A stretch of DNA of 32,629 nucleotides from Candidatus Limihabitans stercoravium (GCA_018715495.1 DVLO01000021.1:1-32629), one strand, 5' to 3'; positions 1 to 9,289 are shown, counted from the first letter of the stretch. Numbers and translations are program-made. The notes: generated from the letters alone by a model not told the origin.

Positions 1-46
1 TACATAGCCTACTATAACAATGAAAGAATATCCATAAAACTAAAAG

Positions 47-77
47 GACTGAGTCCGGTACAGTACCGAACTCAGTC
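47..77 (-). terminator. Rho-independent terminator of the CvpA-like gene
   Basis: A near-perfect 15-bp inverted repeat (47-61 with 63-77, one G-T wobble) lies just past the stop codon of the minus-strand gene. Read on the minus strand, the hairpin is followed by a CCTTTTAGTTTTATGG tail, giving the U-rich run of an intrinsic terminator. Confidence 0.7.
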
Positions 78-97
78 GCAAGTAACAATTTAATTAT

Positions 98-433
98 TTA
101 ATTTTTGTCCAACTTTTGGGGTACACCCCACTTGAAGGTGGTTTCACCTAAAAGTGCCGATACGGCTGCAGTACCTTCCTGTACAGACAGTGATGTGTCA
201 ACAACGGTGTTTAGTTGTTCAGCCTTAAACCATCCTGCGAAGGTGGTGTGCAATGAATTTACGAAAGGAATGTTCATCACAATGTCCGACAGCAACCATG
301 TTGCGGCTGTGGCTCCGATACATCCCAATAGCACACAAACTCCTACAGAAAACTGACGTGAGAAGCCCTTGACAGTGCCTACAATCAAGGCTACTAAAAA
401 TATGGCCAATACCACAAAATCAATTATTCCCAT
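98..433 (-). CDS. Short CvpA-family membrane protein
   Basis: A 111-residue membrane protein resembling the N-terminal half of the CvpA (colicin V production) family. It opens with a hydrophobic helix (MGIIDFVVLAIFLVALIVG), then the KGFSRQ loop typical of the family, then a second helix. CvpA proteins are usually about 160-180 residues with four helices, so this copy is short. It stops directly before a terminator and I see no frameshift. The start is set at 433 because a GGGGGAG ribosome binding site (440-446) precedes it; an upstream in-frame ATG at 475 would add 14 polar residues. A TATAAT box lies at 537-542 on the minus strand but without a good -35. CvpA members are linked to envelope functions; the exact role here is unknown. 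Confidence 0.6.
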   Translation of the reverse strand: MGIIDFVVLAIFLVALIVGTVKGFSRQFSVGVCVLLGCIGATAATWLLSDIVMNIPFVNSLHTTFAGWFKAEQLNTVVDTSLSVQEGTAAVSALLGETTFKWGVPQKLDKN

Positions 434-640
434 GAAAATCTCCCCCAATTGTGAACAGTGTTCGCTTAAGTTCACACGCAGCTAAACTATTTGATAAGAC
501 CTTAGCTTATTGCAGTGTAACGTAGATACATCTGCAATTATAACACAAAATACGACAAAATAAAAGTATTTTTGTATAAACTATGCAATTAAATGGAAAA
601 GCTGTGTCAATACTTAATAAAAAACCGCAAGGGGGTAAAT

Positions 641-1186
641 ATGATTTCACAAGCGAATATAAAAGACAACAAACAGCTTGAAAGTATGGCGCAGCAACTG
701 TCTACCATGGTTAAAAAGGCGGTGTACATGTGTATCGGTACGGAAAAAGTGTGCGCAGACAGTCTTGGTCCGTTGGTTGGTCAGATGTTAAATGACAATA
801 TGGAAAGTCCTGTTTTTGTATACGGAATTTACGGTTACAACATCACTGCTCAAAATGTTGAAAGTTGTCACCGGTTTATACGCAAACTACATCCTGATTG
901 CACATTGGTGGTGATAGATGCCGGAGTGGGCGAAGCTGATCAGATAGGGTCGATTCAGCTTACTGACGGCAAGATAGTGCCCGGCGCAGCAACAGACAAA
1001 AGTCTGTGTGCCGTTGGGGATGTGACATTGGTGGGGATTGTTTCGCACAAGGACATGCAGGATTTCTACAGTGACAGTGCGGATAAACAGAATCTGGTGC
1101 AAAAAACAGCGCACAAGATAGTGCGAATGATACTTTCCGCTCACAGTCAGCTGGCTGAAAGCGCCAAAGAAAACGGGTTAAAATGA
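641..1186 (+). CDS. YyaC-like sporulation protein (DUF1256)
   Basis: A 181-residue protein with the YyaC/DUF1256 signature, a family related to the germination protease GPR and found in endospore formers. Visible motifs are CIGTEKVCADSLGPLVG (residues 31-47), VIDAGVG (91-97) and PGAATDK (114-120), followed by GDVTLVGIV; these match the family's conserved glycine- and aspartate-rich blocks. I chose ATG 641 because AAGGGGGT at 629-636 sits 4 bases upstream; the earlier in-frame ATG at 593 has no such site. It is a single gene between the divergent cvpA-like gene and ftsH. Its presence suggests a spore-forming lineage, although the gene can persist in relatives that no longer sporulate. Whether it is an active protease is not known. 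Confidence 0.8.
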   Translation: MISQANIKDNKQLESMAQQLSTMVKKAVYMCIGTEKVCADSLGPLVGQMLNDNMESPVFVYGIYGYNITAQNVESCHRFIRKLHPDCTLVVIDAGVGEADQIGSIQLTDGKIVPGAATDKSLCAVGDVTLVGIVSHKDMQDFYSDSADKQNLVQKTAHKIVRMILSAHSQLAESAKENGLK

Positions 1187-1498
1187 TTACACGTATAGCA
1201 AAAAGAAATGAATGTTTACTTGGTAAATCAAATTTGTAACAAAAAGTGTCAATTTAAGTCTATTTTAACCCAATCCCAGTAAAATTGTGCTGTAAACTTA
1301 AAATGAAAAGATTTAAATACAGAGCACATATACTGTGAATACAGTCATCTTTACAATGTGTCCCGGTCACAGAAAGGAACAAACAGAACAGTCAAAATAT
1401 TGACAGTAAAGGGGCAATTGTGGTAAACTGTAACAAATGTTTGGGGCTAAATCCAAGTAAATCGACCACAGACACTGTATGTGGCAAAGGAGAACAAA
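1187..1498 (+). other. Intergenic region between yyaC-like gene and ftsH
   Basis: About 310 bases without a gene. It is AT-rich, has no clear terminator for the upstream gene, and contains one candidate ftsH promoter near 1400-1429. I see no riboswitch or tRNA. Confidence 0.5.
1400..1429 (+). promoter_or_regulatory. Candidate ftsH promoter
   Basis: TTGACA (1400-1405) is followed after 18 bases by TAAACT (1424-1429, 4 of 6 consensus). The -35 is perfect; the -10 and spacing are suboptimal, so this is a candidate only. Transcription would start about 60 bases before the ftsH start. Confidence 0.4.
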
Positions 1499-3466
1499 TT
1501 GAACGCTAAAAAAAGAAACATTATTTCTTCTGTAATAACAGCGATACTGGTAATATTGCTGGTTGTGATGGTGTGGCAGATGCTGGGCAACCAGGCCACT
1601 GAAATCACTTATTCGGAATTCAGAACGCAGTTTGTAAAAGGTGCGTACAGCGTAGTCAAACTGGACGGATACGTTGTAACAGCCAAAGGTGTAGACGGCA
1701 AGCTGTACACGTTCAACGTAGCAGACAGAAACGGCTTTGAACAGTGGGTGTTGTCTAACAACAGCGGACTTGCGGCTGACACCAAGTATGTGGCAACAAA
1801 CATTGCGCAGGGAAACATCTGGTCTATGCTGTGGCCTGTAATCATGATGGGTCTTGCCATTGTAGGATTGATATTTGTATTCAAGCAGATTTCAAAGCAA
1901 AACAATCAGAACATGGATTTCGGTAAATCCCGTGCAAGAGCGGTACAAAATGTAAAGGTACGTTTCAGTGATGTGGCGGGTGCCGAAGAAGAAAAGGAAG
2001 AACTGCGTGAAATTGTAGACTTTTTGAAAGATCCTCAAAAGTTTACAAACATGGGCGCACGTATCCCCAAGGGCGTACTGTTGGTGGGCCCTCCGGGAAC
2101 AGGTAAGACATTGTTTGCAAAGGCAGTAGCCGGTGAGGCGGGTGTACCATTCTTCTCAATGAGTGGTAGTGACTTCGTAGAAATGTTTGTCGGCGTGGGT
2201 GCAAGCCGTGTAAGAGACGTATTTGATCAGGCTAAACGCAACATGCCTTGTATCATCTTTATTGACGAAATCGACGCCGTAGGACGTCAGCGTGGCGCAG
2301 GTCTTGGCGGTGGTCACGACGAACGTGAACAGACATTGAACCAGTTGCTGGTTGAAATGGACGGTTTCGAAACAAATGCAAGCATTATCGTCATGGCAGC
2401 GACCAACCGTGCAGACATTCTTGACCCTGCATTGTTGCGTCCGGGCAGATTTGACCGTCAGATCTACGTAAACAGACCCGACGTCAGAGGCAGAGAGGAA
2501 ATCCTGAGAGTACACGCCCGCAAAAAGCCCATCGGTCCCGACGTAGACTTCCGCACAGTTGCACGTATTACTGCGGGATTTACAGGTGCCGACCTTGAAA
2601 ACCTGTTGAATGAAGCGGCAATTCTTGCCGTAAGAAGCAAGCACAACGTCATCACAATGGCTGACGTCAACGAAGGTATTACAAAGGTAATCATGGGACC
2701 GCAGAAAAAGAGTCGTCTTGTCACCGAACCCGACAAGCGTATCACTGCTTACCATGAAAGCGGACACGCAATATTGGCATGCAGTCTCAAGTATTGCGAC
2801 CCCGTACACGAAGTTACGATAATTCCACGTGGTCAGGCAGGCGGTTACACAATGACCCGTCCCGACAACGACAACAACTACGAAACAAAGTTGAAACTCA
2901 TTGACCGTATCACCGAATATCTGGGCGGACGTGTCGCAGAAGAACTTGTCATCAAAAACATCTCATCGGGTGCAGTGGGTGACATCAAGGCGCTGACGCA
3001 GATTGCGCACACTATGGTAACGGAACTGGGTATGAGCGATCGTATAGGACCATTGTTCTACGGTAGCGAAGGTGAAGTTTTCGTGGGAAGAAGTTACCAA
3101 TCGCAGCACAGCTACTCTGACGAAATTGCCAACACAATCGACGAAGAAGTGCGTGCCATTGTTGAATCCTGTCACAAACGTGCAACGGAAATCCTTACGG
3201 AAAAAATTTCCGTATTGCACAACATGGCCAAGGTTTTGTTCGAGCGTGAAACAATCCACACTGAAGAAGTGCAGTTGTTGATGGAAGGCAAGAGCGCAGA
3301 AGAAGTAATTGCCTACATTGACGAACAGGACAGATTGTTCAAGGCAAAGCACATGGCAAAGGACGTTGAAGTTCAGCCACAGCCTGTAGCGCAACCTTTT
3401 GCTGAAGACAAGCAGGACAACGTTGCAGACGTTAATCCTTCTGACAACGGAAATGAACAAAAATAA
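1499..3466 (+). CDS. ftsH: ATP-dependent zinc metalloprotease FtsH
   Basis: FtsH is a membrane-anchored AAA+ protease that degrades misfolded membrane proteins and short-lived regulators. The 655-residue product has an N-terminal membrane helix, an external domain of about 70 residues, a second helix ([17 protein letters not shown]), then the AAA module with Walker A GPPGTGKT (197-204), Walker B IIFIDEID (D256/E257), the second region of homology ending in RPGRFDRQI, and the zinc site HESGH (H419, E420, H423). The C-terminal tail is acidic and glutamine-rich, as usual. I prefer TTG at 1499, since AAAGGAG (1486-1492) sits 6 bases upstream; an in-frame GTG at 1481 would include that site in the coding region. 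The gene is monocistronic, closed by a strong terminator. Confidence 0.97.
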   Translation: MNAKKRNIISSVITAILVILLVVMVWQMLGNQATEITYSEFRTQFVKGAYSVVKLDGYVVTAKGVDGKLYTFNVADRNGFEQWVLSNNSGLAADTKYVATNIAQGNIWSMLWPVIMMGLAIVGLIFVFKQISKQNNQNMDFGKSRARAVQNVKVRFSDVAGAEEEKEELREIVDFLKDPQKFTNMGARIPKGVLLVGPPGTGKTLFAKAVAGEAGVPFFSMSGSDFVEMFVGVGASRVRDVFDQAKRNMPCIIFIDEIDAVGRQRGAGLGGGHDEREQTLNQLLVEMDGFETNASIIVMAATNRADILDPALLRPGRFDRQIYVNRPDVRGREEILRVHARKKPIGPDVDFRTVARITAGFTGADLENLLNEAAILAVRSKHNVITMADVNEGITKVIMGPQKKSRLVTEPDKRITAYHESGHAILACSLKYCDPVHEVTIIPRGQAGGYTMTRPDNDNNYETKLKLIDRITEYLGGRVAEELVIKNISSGAVGDIKALTQIAHTMVTELGMSDRIGPLFYGSEGEVFVGRSYQSQHSYSDEIANTIDEEVRAIVESCHKRATEILTEKISVLHNMAKVLFERETIHTEEVQLLMEGKSAEEVIAYIDEQDRLFKAKHMAKDVEVQPQPVAQPFAEDKQDNVADVNPSDNGNEQK

Positions 3467-3476
3467 CCAATAAATC

Positions 3477-3509
3477 AAAATGCCCTTGGAACTTCCCAAG
3501 GGCATTTTT
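3477..3509 (+). terminator. ftsH terminator
   Basis: A perfect 9-bp G+C-rich stem (3481-3489 with 3496-3504), loop AACTTC, flanked by AAAA on the left and TTTTT on the right. It lies 10 bases after the ftsH stop codon. Confidence 0.9.
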
Positions 3510-3520
3510 CCGCTTTACGG

Positions 3521-3549
3521 TTGCAAAGAAGTAATACAGATGGTATAAT
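3521..3549 (+). promoter_or_regulatory. Promoter of the YwaF-like gene
   Basis: TTGCAA (3521-3526), a 17-base spacer and a perfect TATAAT (3544-3549). The longest open frame of the downstream gene would begin inside this -35, which supports the later start at 3590. Confidence 0.7.
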
Positions 3550-3589
3550 CATTGCACTAAAGACAAATGCTAACAATCAAGAGGGTAAA

Positions 3590-4333
3590 ATGGTAAGATT
3601 TTCAATTTATCACATACTGGCGGTGGTCATAACTTTTGCGGTGTTGGCCGTTGCCTGCGTAGTCATACGAAAACTGAACAGACGCTGGCAAAATGCGGTG
3701 TTTATCCTTGTGACGTTGGTAGGCAGTCTTGGTATATTTTTCCGCTACGCAATGTCCCTAAAGTGGACGGCGGATTTTCAATGGTTTACGCTTGCCGAAC
3801 AGATGATGCAGGTGTGCAACTTCAACATGATTTTATTGCCGCTGATGTTGATTCCTAAGAACGAACTTGCACGACAGTATTCCTTCATGTTTTCCATGTG
3901 GGGAGCAATGACGACCTACTTGTCCATTCCTAAAAGTTGGTCGGCATTAGAGTGGAACGACATTGTTATTGTCAATTTCTGGTTAAATCACACGATGGCG
4001 GTGGCATTGCCCGTGCTGATGTGGGCGTCAGGAAGACTCAAGCCTCAAAAGAAATACATCATTCCAGTGCTTGCGTGCGTATTTGCCTACTTTACCGTGT
4101 CGGCTGTAATTACAAAGGTATTGCTGGACAACGGAACAATTACAATCGAACAAACTCACTCATTCCTTTACAGCACCGACGGAATTGCGTTGTTTGAGTT
4201 GTTCTACAAACTGATACCTTACCCTTACTTCTATCTTTATCCCATGTTGCCGTTGCTGGCAGGATTTTTCTGGTTACAGTGTTTTGCGTTGCGTAAACAG
4301 AAGGTGCAGCCGTACTCCCTTGTGAGGAATTAG
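3590..4333 (+). CDS. YwaF/TIGR02206-like polytopic membrane protein
   Basis: A 247-residue integral membrane protein with about seven predicted helices and short loops. The order and spacing of motifs resemble the YwaF/TIGR02206 family: a CNFNMILLPLML helix in the middle, a helix containing NHTMAVALPVLMW, a YFTVSAVI helix, and a terminal YPYFYLYPMLPLL segment. No enzymatic residues are evident and the function of the family is not established. The start at ATG 3590 has an AGAGGG ribosome binding site at 3578-3583 and lies about 40 bases after a consensus -10. It is a single-gene unit, convergent with the glutamine synthetase gene and separated from it by a shared bidirectional terminator. The family call rests on memory of the motif pattern, so moderate confidence. 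Confidence 0.55.
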   Translation: MVRFSIYHILAVVITFAVLAVACVVIRKLNRRWQNAVFILVTLVGSLGIFFRYAMSLKWTADFQWFTLAEQMMQVCNFNMILLPLMLIPKNELARQYSFMFSMWGAMTTYLSIPKSWSALEWNDIVIVNFWLNHTMAVALPVLMWASGRLKPQKKYIIPVLACVFAYFTVSAVITKVLLDNGTITIEQTHSFLYSTDGIALFELFYKLIPYPYFYLYPMLPLLAGFFWLQCFALRKQKVQPYSLVRN

Positions 4334-4656
4334 CGGTAAATCGCTTGCATTGATGTAATGAGTAATGAGTTGGCAAGCGTAATAGGTTGTAACTGACACC
4401 AATTTGCAATGTGGTGTACAAACTCCTGATTGAAATGGCAATCATGTACTTGTTAGAGGTTGTTTGCTGCAACTGTTAGTTTTGAATGAGAATAAACGTA
4501 ATATGAGAAAAGCGGACAATATCGATTGTCCGCTTTTTGTGTTGTGGATTATTTAAAACTTTAAATGTTGCGCTTGGTTTTACAATTCGTCTTGTAAAAC
4601 AAAAGCAATTTTGCTGTATTTTGCAGTTGCGTTGCAGCATTTTTAAATGTTTTAGA
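4334..4656. other. Convergent intergenic region with terminator
   Basis: About 320 bases between two convergent genes. It contains an inverted repeat CGCTTGC/GCAAGCG (4342-4348, 4373-4379), a strong bidirectional terminator (4509-4536), and an AT-rich perfect 9-bp inverted repeat GTTTTACAA/TTGTAAAAC (4577-4585, 4592-4600). No gene is evident. Confidence 0.6.
4509..4536. terminator. Bidirectional terminator
   Basis: A perfect 12-bp stem, AAAGCGGACAAT with ATTGTCCGCTTT, around an ATCG loop, with A and T runs on both sides. It can end transcription from both the YwaF-like gene (+) and glnN (-). Confidence 0.85.
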
Positions 4657-6732
4657 TTACACGCTGAACAGCAGATCACCGTAGGTGGGGAAGGGCCAGC
4701 AGCGTGCAGCGGTAATGCTTTCCAGCTTGTCGCAGACTTCCCTCAGTTCCTGCATTGCGGGTACTACGTTGTCACGGTAGAACAAACCTGCGTTGAGGTC
4801 TTCGCCCAGTTTTGACGCTGCGTCAATCAACTGTTGCAGTTTGTCGTTGCGTTGATGTGCCATGTCCAGCAGTTGTGACAGCAGGTTAGCCGTGTCAAGC
4901 AAACTGTTGTTGGTGATATGGCACTTGTCAAGATGCAATACGGTATCGGACAGCTCACCCAAGTAACTTGTAACGGCAGGAAGAATGTCTCTTGATACCA
5001 TTTGTACCATTGTAGACGCTTCGATGTTCAATGTCTTGACGTAGTTTTCAATGAGTATTTCCTGACGGCTGTGCAGTTCACGTTCGGTGAAAACCTTGTG
5101 TTTTGTAAACAGAGCGATGTTCTTGTCGCTTGCGTACAAGGGCAGACAGTCCATTGTGGAAGGCAGATTGAGTAATCCACGGCGTTTAGCTTCTTCCACC
5201 CATTCATCGGAGTAGTTGTTTCCGTTGAAGATGATCTTGCTGTGATCACGCATTGTTTCCTTGATGATTTGCTTGATTGTGGCTGTCTGGTCGGTGGATT
5301 GTTCAAGTTTACCGCTGATGATGTCGAATTCTTCGGCAAGTGCGGTGTTCAGCACAATGTTAGTTGCTGCGATAGAGAAGGACGAACCCAGCATACGGAA
5401 TTCGAACTTGTTGTTGGTAAATGCCATGGGCGAAGTGCGGTTGCGGTCGGTGCTGTCCATCGGGAAGGTGGGAAGCACGCTTACGCCTACTTCGACGCTG
5501 CACTTTGCACGCTTGGAATAACTGCGGTCTTCTGCCACAGCCTGTAAAATGCCTGTAAGTTCTTCGCCTATAAACATTGACACAATTGCCGGCGGAGCTT
5601 CGTTAGCGCCCAGACGATGGTCGTTGGAGGCACTTGCGGAACTGATTCTGAGCAGATCCTGGTGTTTGTCAACGGCAGCAATCATTGCTGAAAGTATCAG
5701 CAGAAATTGTGCGCTGTCCTGAGGATTTTTGCCCGGGTCAAACAGATTGTACTTGTTGTCTGCAACAAGAGAGAAGTTGTTGTGTTTGCCGCTTCCGTTC
5801 ACGCCGTTAAATGGTTTTTCGTGCAACAGACAGGTCATGCCGTGTCTGGAAGCGATCTTTTTCATCAGTTCCATTATAAGTTGGTTCTGATCGGATGCAA
5901 CGTTTACGGTGTCGAAAATGGGTGCAAGTTCGTGCTGTGCCGGAGCAACTTCGTTGTGTTTGGTCTTAGCAAATACACCCAGTTTCCACAGTTCCTCATC
6001 AAGTTCCTTCATGAAGGCTACAACCTTTGGCTTGATGGGACCGAAGTAGTGGTCGTCAAGTTGTTGTCCCTTGGGAGGCTTGCAACCAAACAGTGTGCGT
6101 CCGCAGTACATCAGATCCTTGCGTTGGTGATACATCTTGCTGTCGATAAGGAAATACTCCTGTTCCGCTCCCACGCTTGCGCTGACGTGTTTGGTGTCAC
6201 GCCCCAACAGTCTGAGCAGGCGCACGGCTTGTTTTTCCAGTGCCTGCATGCTGCGCAGTAACGGAGTCTTCTTGTCCAGTGCGTCGCCGTTGTAACTGCA
6301 AAAAGCGGTGGGAATACACAAAACGCCGTCCTTGATAAATGCCGGTGAAGTGGGATCCCAAGCGGTGTAACCTCTTGCTTCGAAGGTGGCACGCAATCCG
6401 CCCGACGGAAAACTGCTTGCGTCGGGTTCGCCCTTGATGAGGTTCTTGCCGTCGAATTCCAGTTCAAGTCCCTTTGTTCCACGGGAAACAAAACTTTCGT
6501 GCTTTTCGGCGGTGATGCCTGTCATTGGTTGAAACCAGTGTGTAAAGTGTGTTACGCCCTTTTCCAACGCCCAGTTTTTCATTGCATTTGCAATGACGTT
6601 TGCTGTTTCAAGTGACAGTGAAGTGCCGTTGTCACAACATTGCTTAAACTGCTGATACGCCCAGTCAGGCAGGCGCTCTGCCATTGTTTTGTCATCAAAC
6701 ACAAGACTTCCAAACAAACCGGTGATTTCCAC
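4657..6732 (-). CDS. glnN: Glutamine synthetase type III
   Basis: Makes glutamine from glutamate, ammonia and ATP. The 691-residue length and internal motifs fit the GSIII family (about 700 residues) rather than the shorter GSI or GSII. Visible blocks include an N-terminal FGSLVFDD segment, HWFQPMTG, SSFPSGGLRATFEARGY (about residues 106-122) with TAWDPTSPAF directly after, GAEQEYFLID, NGSGKHNNFSL, and NDHRLGANEAPPA in the C-terminal half. I chose GTG 6732 because AGGAGG (6742-6747) is 9 bases upstream; a TTG at 6738 is only 3 bases away. A consensus promoter lies just upstream, giving a leader of about 45 bases, too short for a riboswitch. I see no clear GlnR operator. Confidence 0.95.
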   Translation of the reverse strand: MEITGLFGSLVFDDKTMAERLPDWAYQQFKQCCDNGTSLSLETANVIANAMKNWALEKGVTHFTHWFQPMTGITAEKHESFVSRGTKGLELEFDGKNLIKGEPDASSFPSGGLRATFEARGYTAWDPTSPAFIKDGVLCIPTAFCSYNGDALDKKTPLLRSMQALEKQAVRLLRLLGRDTKHVSASVGAEQEYFLIDSKMYHQRKDLMYCGRTLFGCKPPKGQQLDDHYFGPIKPKVVAFMKELDEELWKLGVFAKTKHNEVAPAQHELAPIFDTVNVASDQNQLIMELMKKIASRHGMTCLLHEKPFNGVNGSGKHNNFSLVADNKYNLFDPGKNPQDSAQFLLILSAMIAAVDKHQDLLRISSASASNDHRLGANEAPPAIVSMFIGEELTGILQAVAEDRSYSKRAKCSVEVGVSVLPTFPMDSTDRNRTSPMAFTNNKFEFRMLGSSFSIAATNIVLNTALAEEFDIISGKLEQSTDQTATIKQIIKETMRDHSKIIFNGNNYSDEWVEEAKRRGLLNLPSTMDCLPLYASDKNIALFTKHKVFTERELHSRQEILIENYVKTLNIEASTMVQMVSRDILPAVTSYLGELSDTVLHLDKCHITNNSLLDTANLLSQLLDMAHQRNDKLQQLIDAASKLGEDLNAGLFYRDNVVPAMQELREVCDKLESITAARCWPFPTYGDLLFSV

Positions 6733-6784
6733 AGACAAACCCCTCCTAAGTCAATTCAGCCAAAGCAACGTTCAGCATGTGGGT

Positions 6785-6813
6785 ATTATAGATAAGCGAA
6801 TTACAGCTGTCAA
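6785..6813 (-). promoter_or_regulatory. glnN promoter
   Basis: On the minus strand, a perfect TTGACA (6813-6808), a 17-base spacer and a perfect TATAAT (6790-6785). This is a full sigma-A consensus promoter about 50 bases before the glnN start. Confidence 0.88.
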
Positions 6814-7104
6814 GAAATTGAAGTAACATCAATGCAAAAAATTGCGACCTGCAACAAAGCCACATCATGTTAAAGACAATTGCACTGCTTTTTGCGGAAT
6901 ACGTGCACACTTTTTACGGTTTAAACAATTGTGCCGATTGCCGATGTGGACAACTGACAGCGATTGAAATCCGCCATGCAAAACCGATGGACGTGGTTCA
7001 AAAACCTGTAAAATTGCGACAGCGAGTGTCACTCTTGAATTTGAGAAAAGACCCATGGCAAGGACGCATTGAAGAAAAAATGTTAGTAAAATTTCAATTT
7101 TATA

Positions 7105-7132
7105 TTGACAAAATGCGGGGGGGGGGTATACT
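7105..7132 (+). promoter_or_regulatory. G-tract promoter of the first large prepilin
   Basis: A perfect TTGACA (7105-7110), a 16-base spacer and TATACT (7127-7132, 5 of 6). The last 10 bases of the spacer (7117-7126) are all G and directly abut the -10. Transcription would begin near 7139, giving a leader of only about 22 bases with AGGAGG at 7150-7155. Homopolymer tracts at this position are known to cause phase variation by changing promoter spacing in other bacteria; whether that occurs here is inference. Confidence 0.8.
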
Positions 7133-7161
7133 TTATGCGTCAAAAAATTAGGAGGATGCTT

Positions 7162-9240
7162 GTGCAAATGAAAAGAAAAAACAACAAAGCATTTACCATT
7201 ACCGAGCTTGTCATTGTCATTGCAGTAGTTGCGATACTCGCTGCAGTGTTGATACCTACGTTCAGTAATGTAATCGAAAAGGCTAATCAATCCAATGACA
7301 CAGTGTTGGTCAAGAACCTGAACACGGCATTGTCATCTTACGAAGCATTGAACGGTAAGCCTTCCACAATGCACGAAGCTTTGACAGCTGTAGCCGAAGA
7401 AGGTTTCTTGGTAGAAAAACTTACACCAAGATCAAGTGGCGAAATCTTGTGGGAACAGACATCTAACCGTTTTGTATTGGTTAAAGACAATGCAATTGTA
7501 TTTGGTGATGCAAGCACAACAGCAAACCTTGGCTACACCTATTGGAAGATCGTCAAGGAAATGCCCACCGAAAACGCCAACAACTACAGCTTGTATCTTG
7601 CTGACGGCTTTACAACCGAAGGAGCATTGGCAGTATCGGGCGGTATTGATGTTGGTAACAACAGCGACATTTCCATCAACTACACAAACACAACCTCTGA
7701 AGCACAAGATGTTGTATTCCGCACAAACGGCGGAACATTTATAGTCAACGGCGAGCTTGACACCGTAAGTCACTACGGAACAATTCATGATATCGCAATT
7801 GAGCAAGTTGCACCACATTCTTACCATGAATATGGCGAAGTTTTGTCCAACATGACAATCAGCAAGGGCAATGTTGTAATTGAAAATACAGCAGTTGTTC
7901 CCCGTATTGTTGTATCAGGCACTGAAACAATTACAGTTGAAATCAATTCAAGTGAAACCGACATTTCAGTTTTCGGTGTAAACGGTGCAACAATTACAGA
8001 AGGAATGATTACTAACAATGCAAGTGCTAGTGTAAATGAAATCAACGATGTTGATGTTCCCGACGCTTCCGTTTTTGCTGGCGGTAAAGGTACACAAGCA
8101 GAACCTTACATTGTAACAACAAATGCACAACTTGAAGCAATTGCTAACTATAAGGGAATTAAATACCACTATCAGTTGGGTGCAAATTTAAATGATGTAA
8201 ACAACATCGTTTTGGAAGAAACCGATATTGAATTTGACCTCAATGGTTACAGCATTGAAACAGCTGTAAATTCAGAAAATAGTGCAGCCCATTACTACTT
8301 GTTTAACAACTACGGAGTATTTACATTGAAAGATACTTCCGACAGTCAAACAGGTGCAATTCGTGCCCGTGGCTTGCAAAATTACAATCTCATGACCATT
8401 GAGAGTGGTAATTTGTATACTATTGATAGCAATGGCGGTGGTGCTTGCGTTTGGAATGAAACAGATGATTTAGAAAATCCCGCAACATTGTATGTATACG
8501 GTGGAAGTTTCTATGTGACAGGCAGTCCGTCTGGAAATATGGTCGCATGTTGCATAAACAACCAAGCTAATAGCAAAGCGTATATTTACGGAGCTAATTT
8601 TGTAACGTATTATCTTGCAGTAGTAAACAGTGGCTATATGGAAGTTACTGACTCGGCGGTAAGTGGTGATATCAACATCACGCCTTCTACTAACACTTGG
8701 TGGAACTCTTTCAAGACATATAGCGGTAGCGAACTTATCATGGAAAATATAACTTCAAACCTTTCCAGTTCGTCATTGCTTGAAAATGCAGGTGGTAGGG
8801 CTACGCTCATCAACTGTAATGTAAACCAATTGGGTAAACCTGGACAATCCTATGGATATCAAGCAAACTGTATTGCTGTTTCCGGTAATGGTGAAACTAC
8901 TATAAAGGGTGGAAATTACTACTCGGTTGCTTACGGATTGTATGTATACAGTAGTGGCGGTACATTCAATATTTACGATGCTGAAATTGAAGTAACCGGT
9001 GATTTGCCTGCTATTAAGGGTGATATTGATAGTTCAAGTTATCCTAATGCTAAGATAAACATGAGTGTGTATAATTCAACGATAACAGGTAAATGGCAAT
9101 TGGCAAAAAATAGTGTAGTAAACATCTATTCAGGTGTTCTTCAAAATTCCGGATTAACTTTGGAACAAGTAAACGGCTATCTTGCTGAAGGTAGCACTGC
9201 AACCGAAAGCAACGGAACATTTACAATTTCTCAACAGTAA
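7162..9240 (+). CDS. Large modular prepilin with beta-helix-like passenger
   Basis: A 692-residue type IV prepilin-like protein. Residues 1-9 are a short basic leader; the predicted prepilin peptidase site is A10/F11 with Glu at +5 (FTITE), followed by a 20-residue hydrophobic helix. A small pilin-like domain follows to about residue 120. The rest is a long passenger of short repetitive beta-strands rich in Asn, Gly, Ser and Thr, with an AGGKGTQAEPYIV linker near residue 304, suggesting a right-handed beta-helix exposed outside the cell. GTG 7162 is chosen as start: AGGAGG (7150-7155) is 6 bases upstream, whereas ATG 7156 is directly adjacent to that site. Codons ending in A or T become more frequent after about base 8380. 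It probably acts as a surface adhesin or binding pilin; the ligand is unknown. Confidence 0.8.
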   Translation: MQMKRKNNKAFTITELVIVIAVVAILAAVLIPTFSNVIEKANQSNDTVLVKNLNTALSSYEALNGKPSTMHEALTAVAEEGFLVEKLTPRSSGEILWEQTSNRFVLVKDNAIVFGDASTTANLGYTYWKIVKEMPTENANNYSLYLADGFTTEGALAVSGGIDVGNNSDISINYTNTTSEAQDVVFRTNGGTFIVNGELDTVSHYGTIHDIAIEQVAPHSYHEYGEVLSNMTISKGNVVIENTAVVPRIVVSGTETITVEINSSETDISVFGVNGATITEGMITNNASASVNEINDVDVPDASVFAGGKGTQAEPYIVTTNAQLEAIANYKGIKYHYQLGANLNDVNNIVLEETDIEFDLNGYSIETAVNSENSAAHYYLFNNYGVFTLKDTSDSQTGAIRARGLQNYNLMTIESGNLYTIDSNGGGACVWNETDDLENPATLYVYGGSFYVTGSPSGNMVACCINNQANSKAYIYGANFVTYYLAVVNSGYMEVTDSAVSGDINITPSTNTWWNSFKTYSGSELIMENITSNLSSSSLLENAGGRATLINCNVNQLGKPGQSYGYQANCIAVSGNGETTIKGGNYYSVAYGLYVYSSGGTFNIYDAEIEVTGDLPAIKGDIDSSSYPNAKINMSVYNSTITGKWQLAKNSVVNIYSGVLQNSGLTLEQVNGYLAEGSTATESNGTFTISQQ

Positions 9241-9259
9241 TCTAAATAAACAATATTTG

Positions 9260-9289
9260 AAAAAACTCGGCTTTGTGCCGAGTTTTTTT
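9260..9289 (+). terminator. Terminator of the first large prepilin
   Basis: AAAACTCGGC pairs with GCCGAGTTTT around a TTTGT loop and continues into a run of seven T. It lies about 20 bases after the stop codon. Confidence 0.9.

Larger units (their letters stand above)
6733..7161. other. Divergent intergenic region between glnN and the first large prepilin
   Basis: About 430 bases holding the glnN promoter (-) at one end and the G-tract prepilin promoter (+) at the other. The middle (6815-7100) is AT-rich; an open frame at 6867-7151 has no ribosome binding site and runs through the promoter, so I do not call it a gene. Confidence 0.6.

Noticed and set aside
2156..2809. 217-residue open frame antisense to ftsH
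   Set aside because: Lies wholly inside ftsH, has no ribosome binding site and reads as low-complexity Cys/His/Val-rich sequence; a shadow of biased codons.
6814..6850. Possible GlnR operator upstream of the glnN promoter
   Set aside because: A TGTTA half-site is present, but the spacing to the next half does not fit the TGTNA-N7-TNACA consensus.
6867..7151. 94-residue open frame on the + strand upstream of the first large prepilin
   Set aside because: No ribosome binding site, runs through the promoter and its G tract, and overlaps the prepilin start in another frame.
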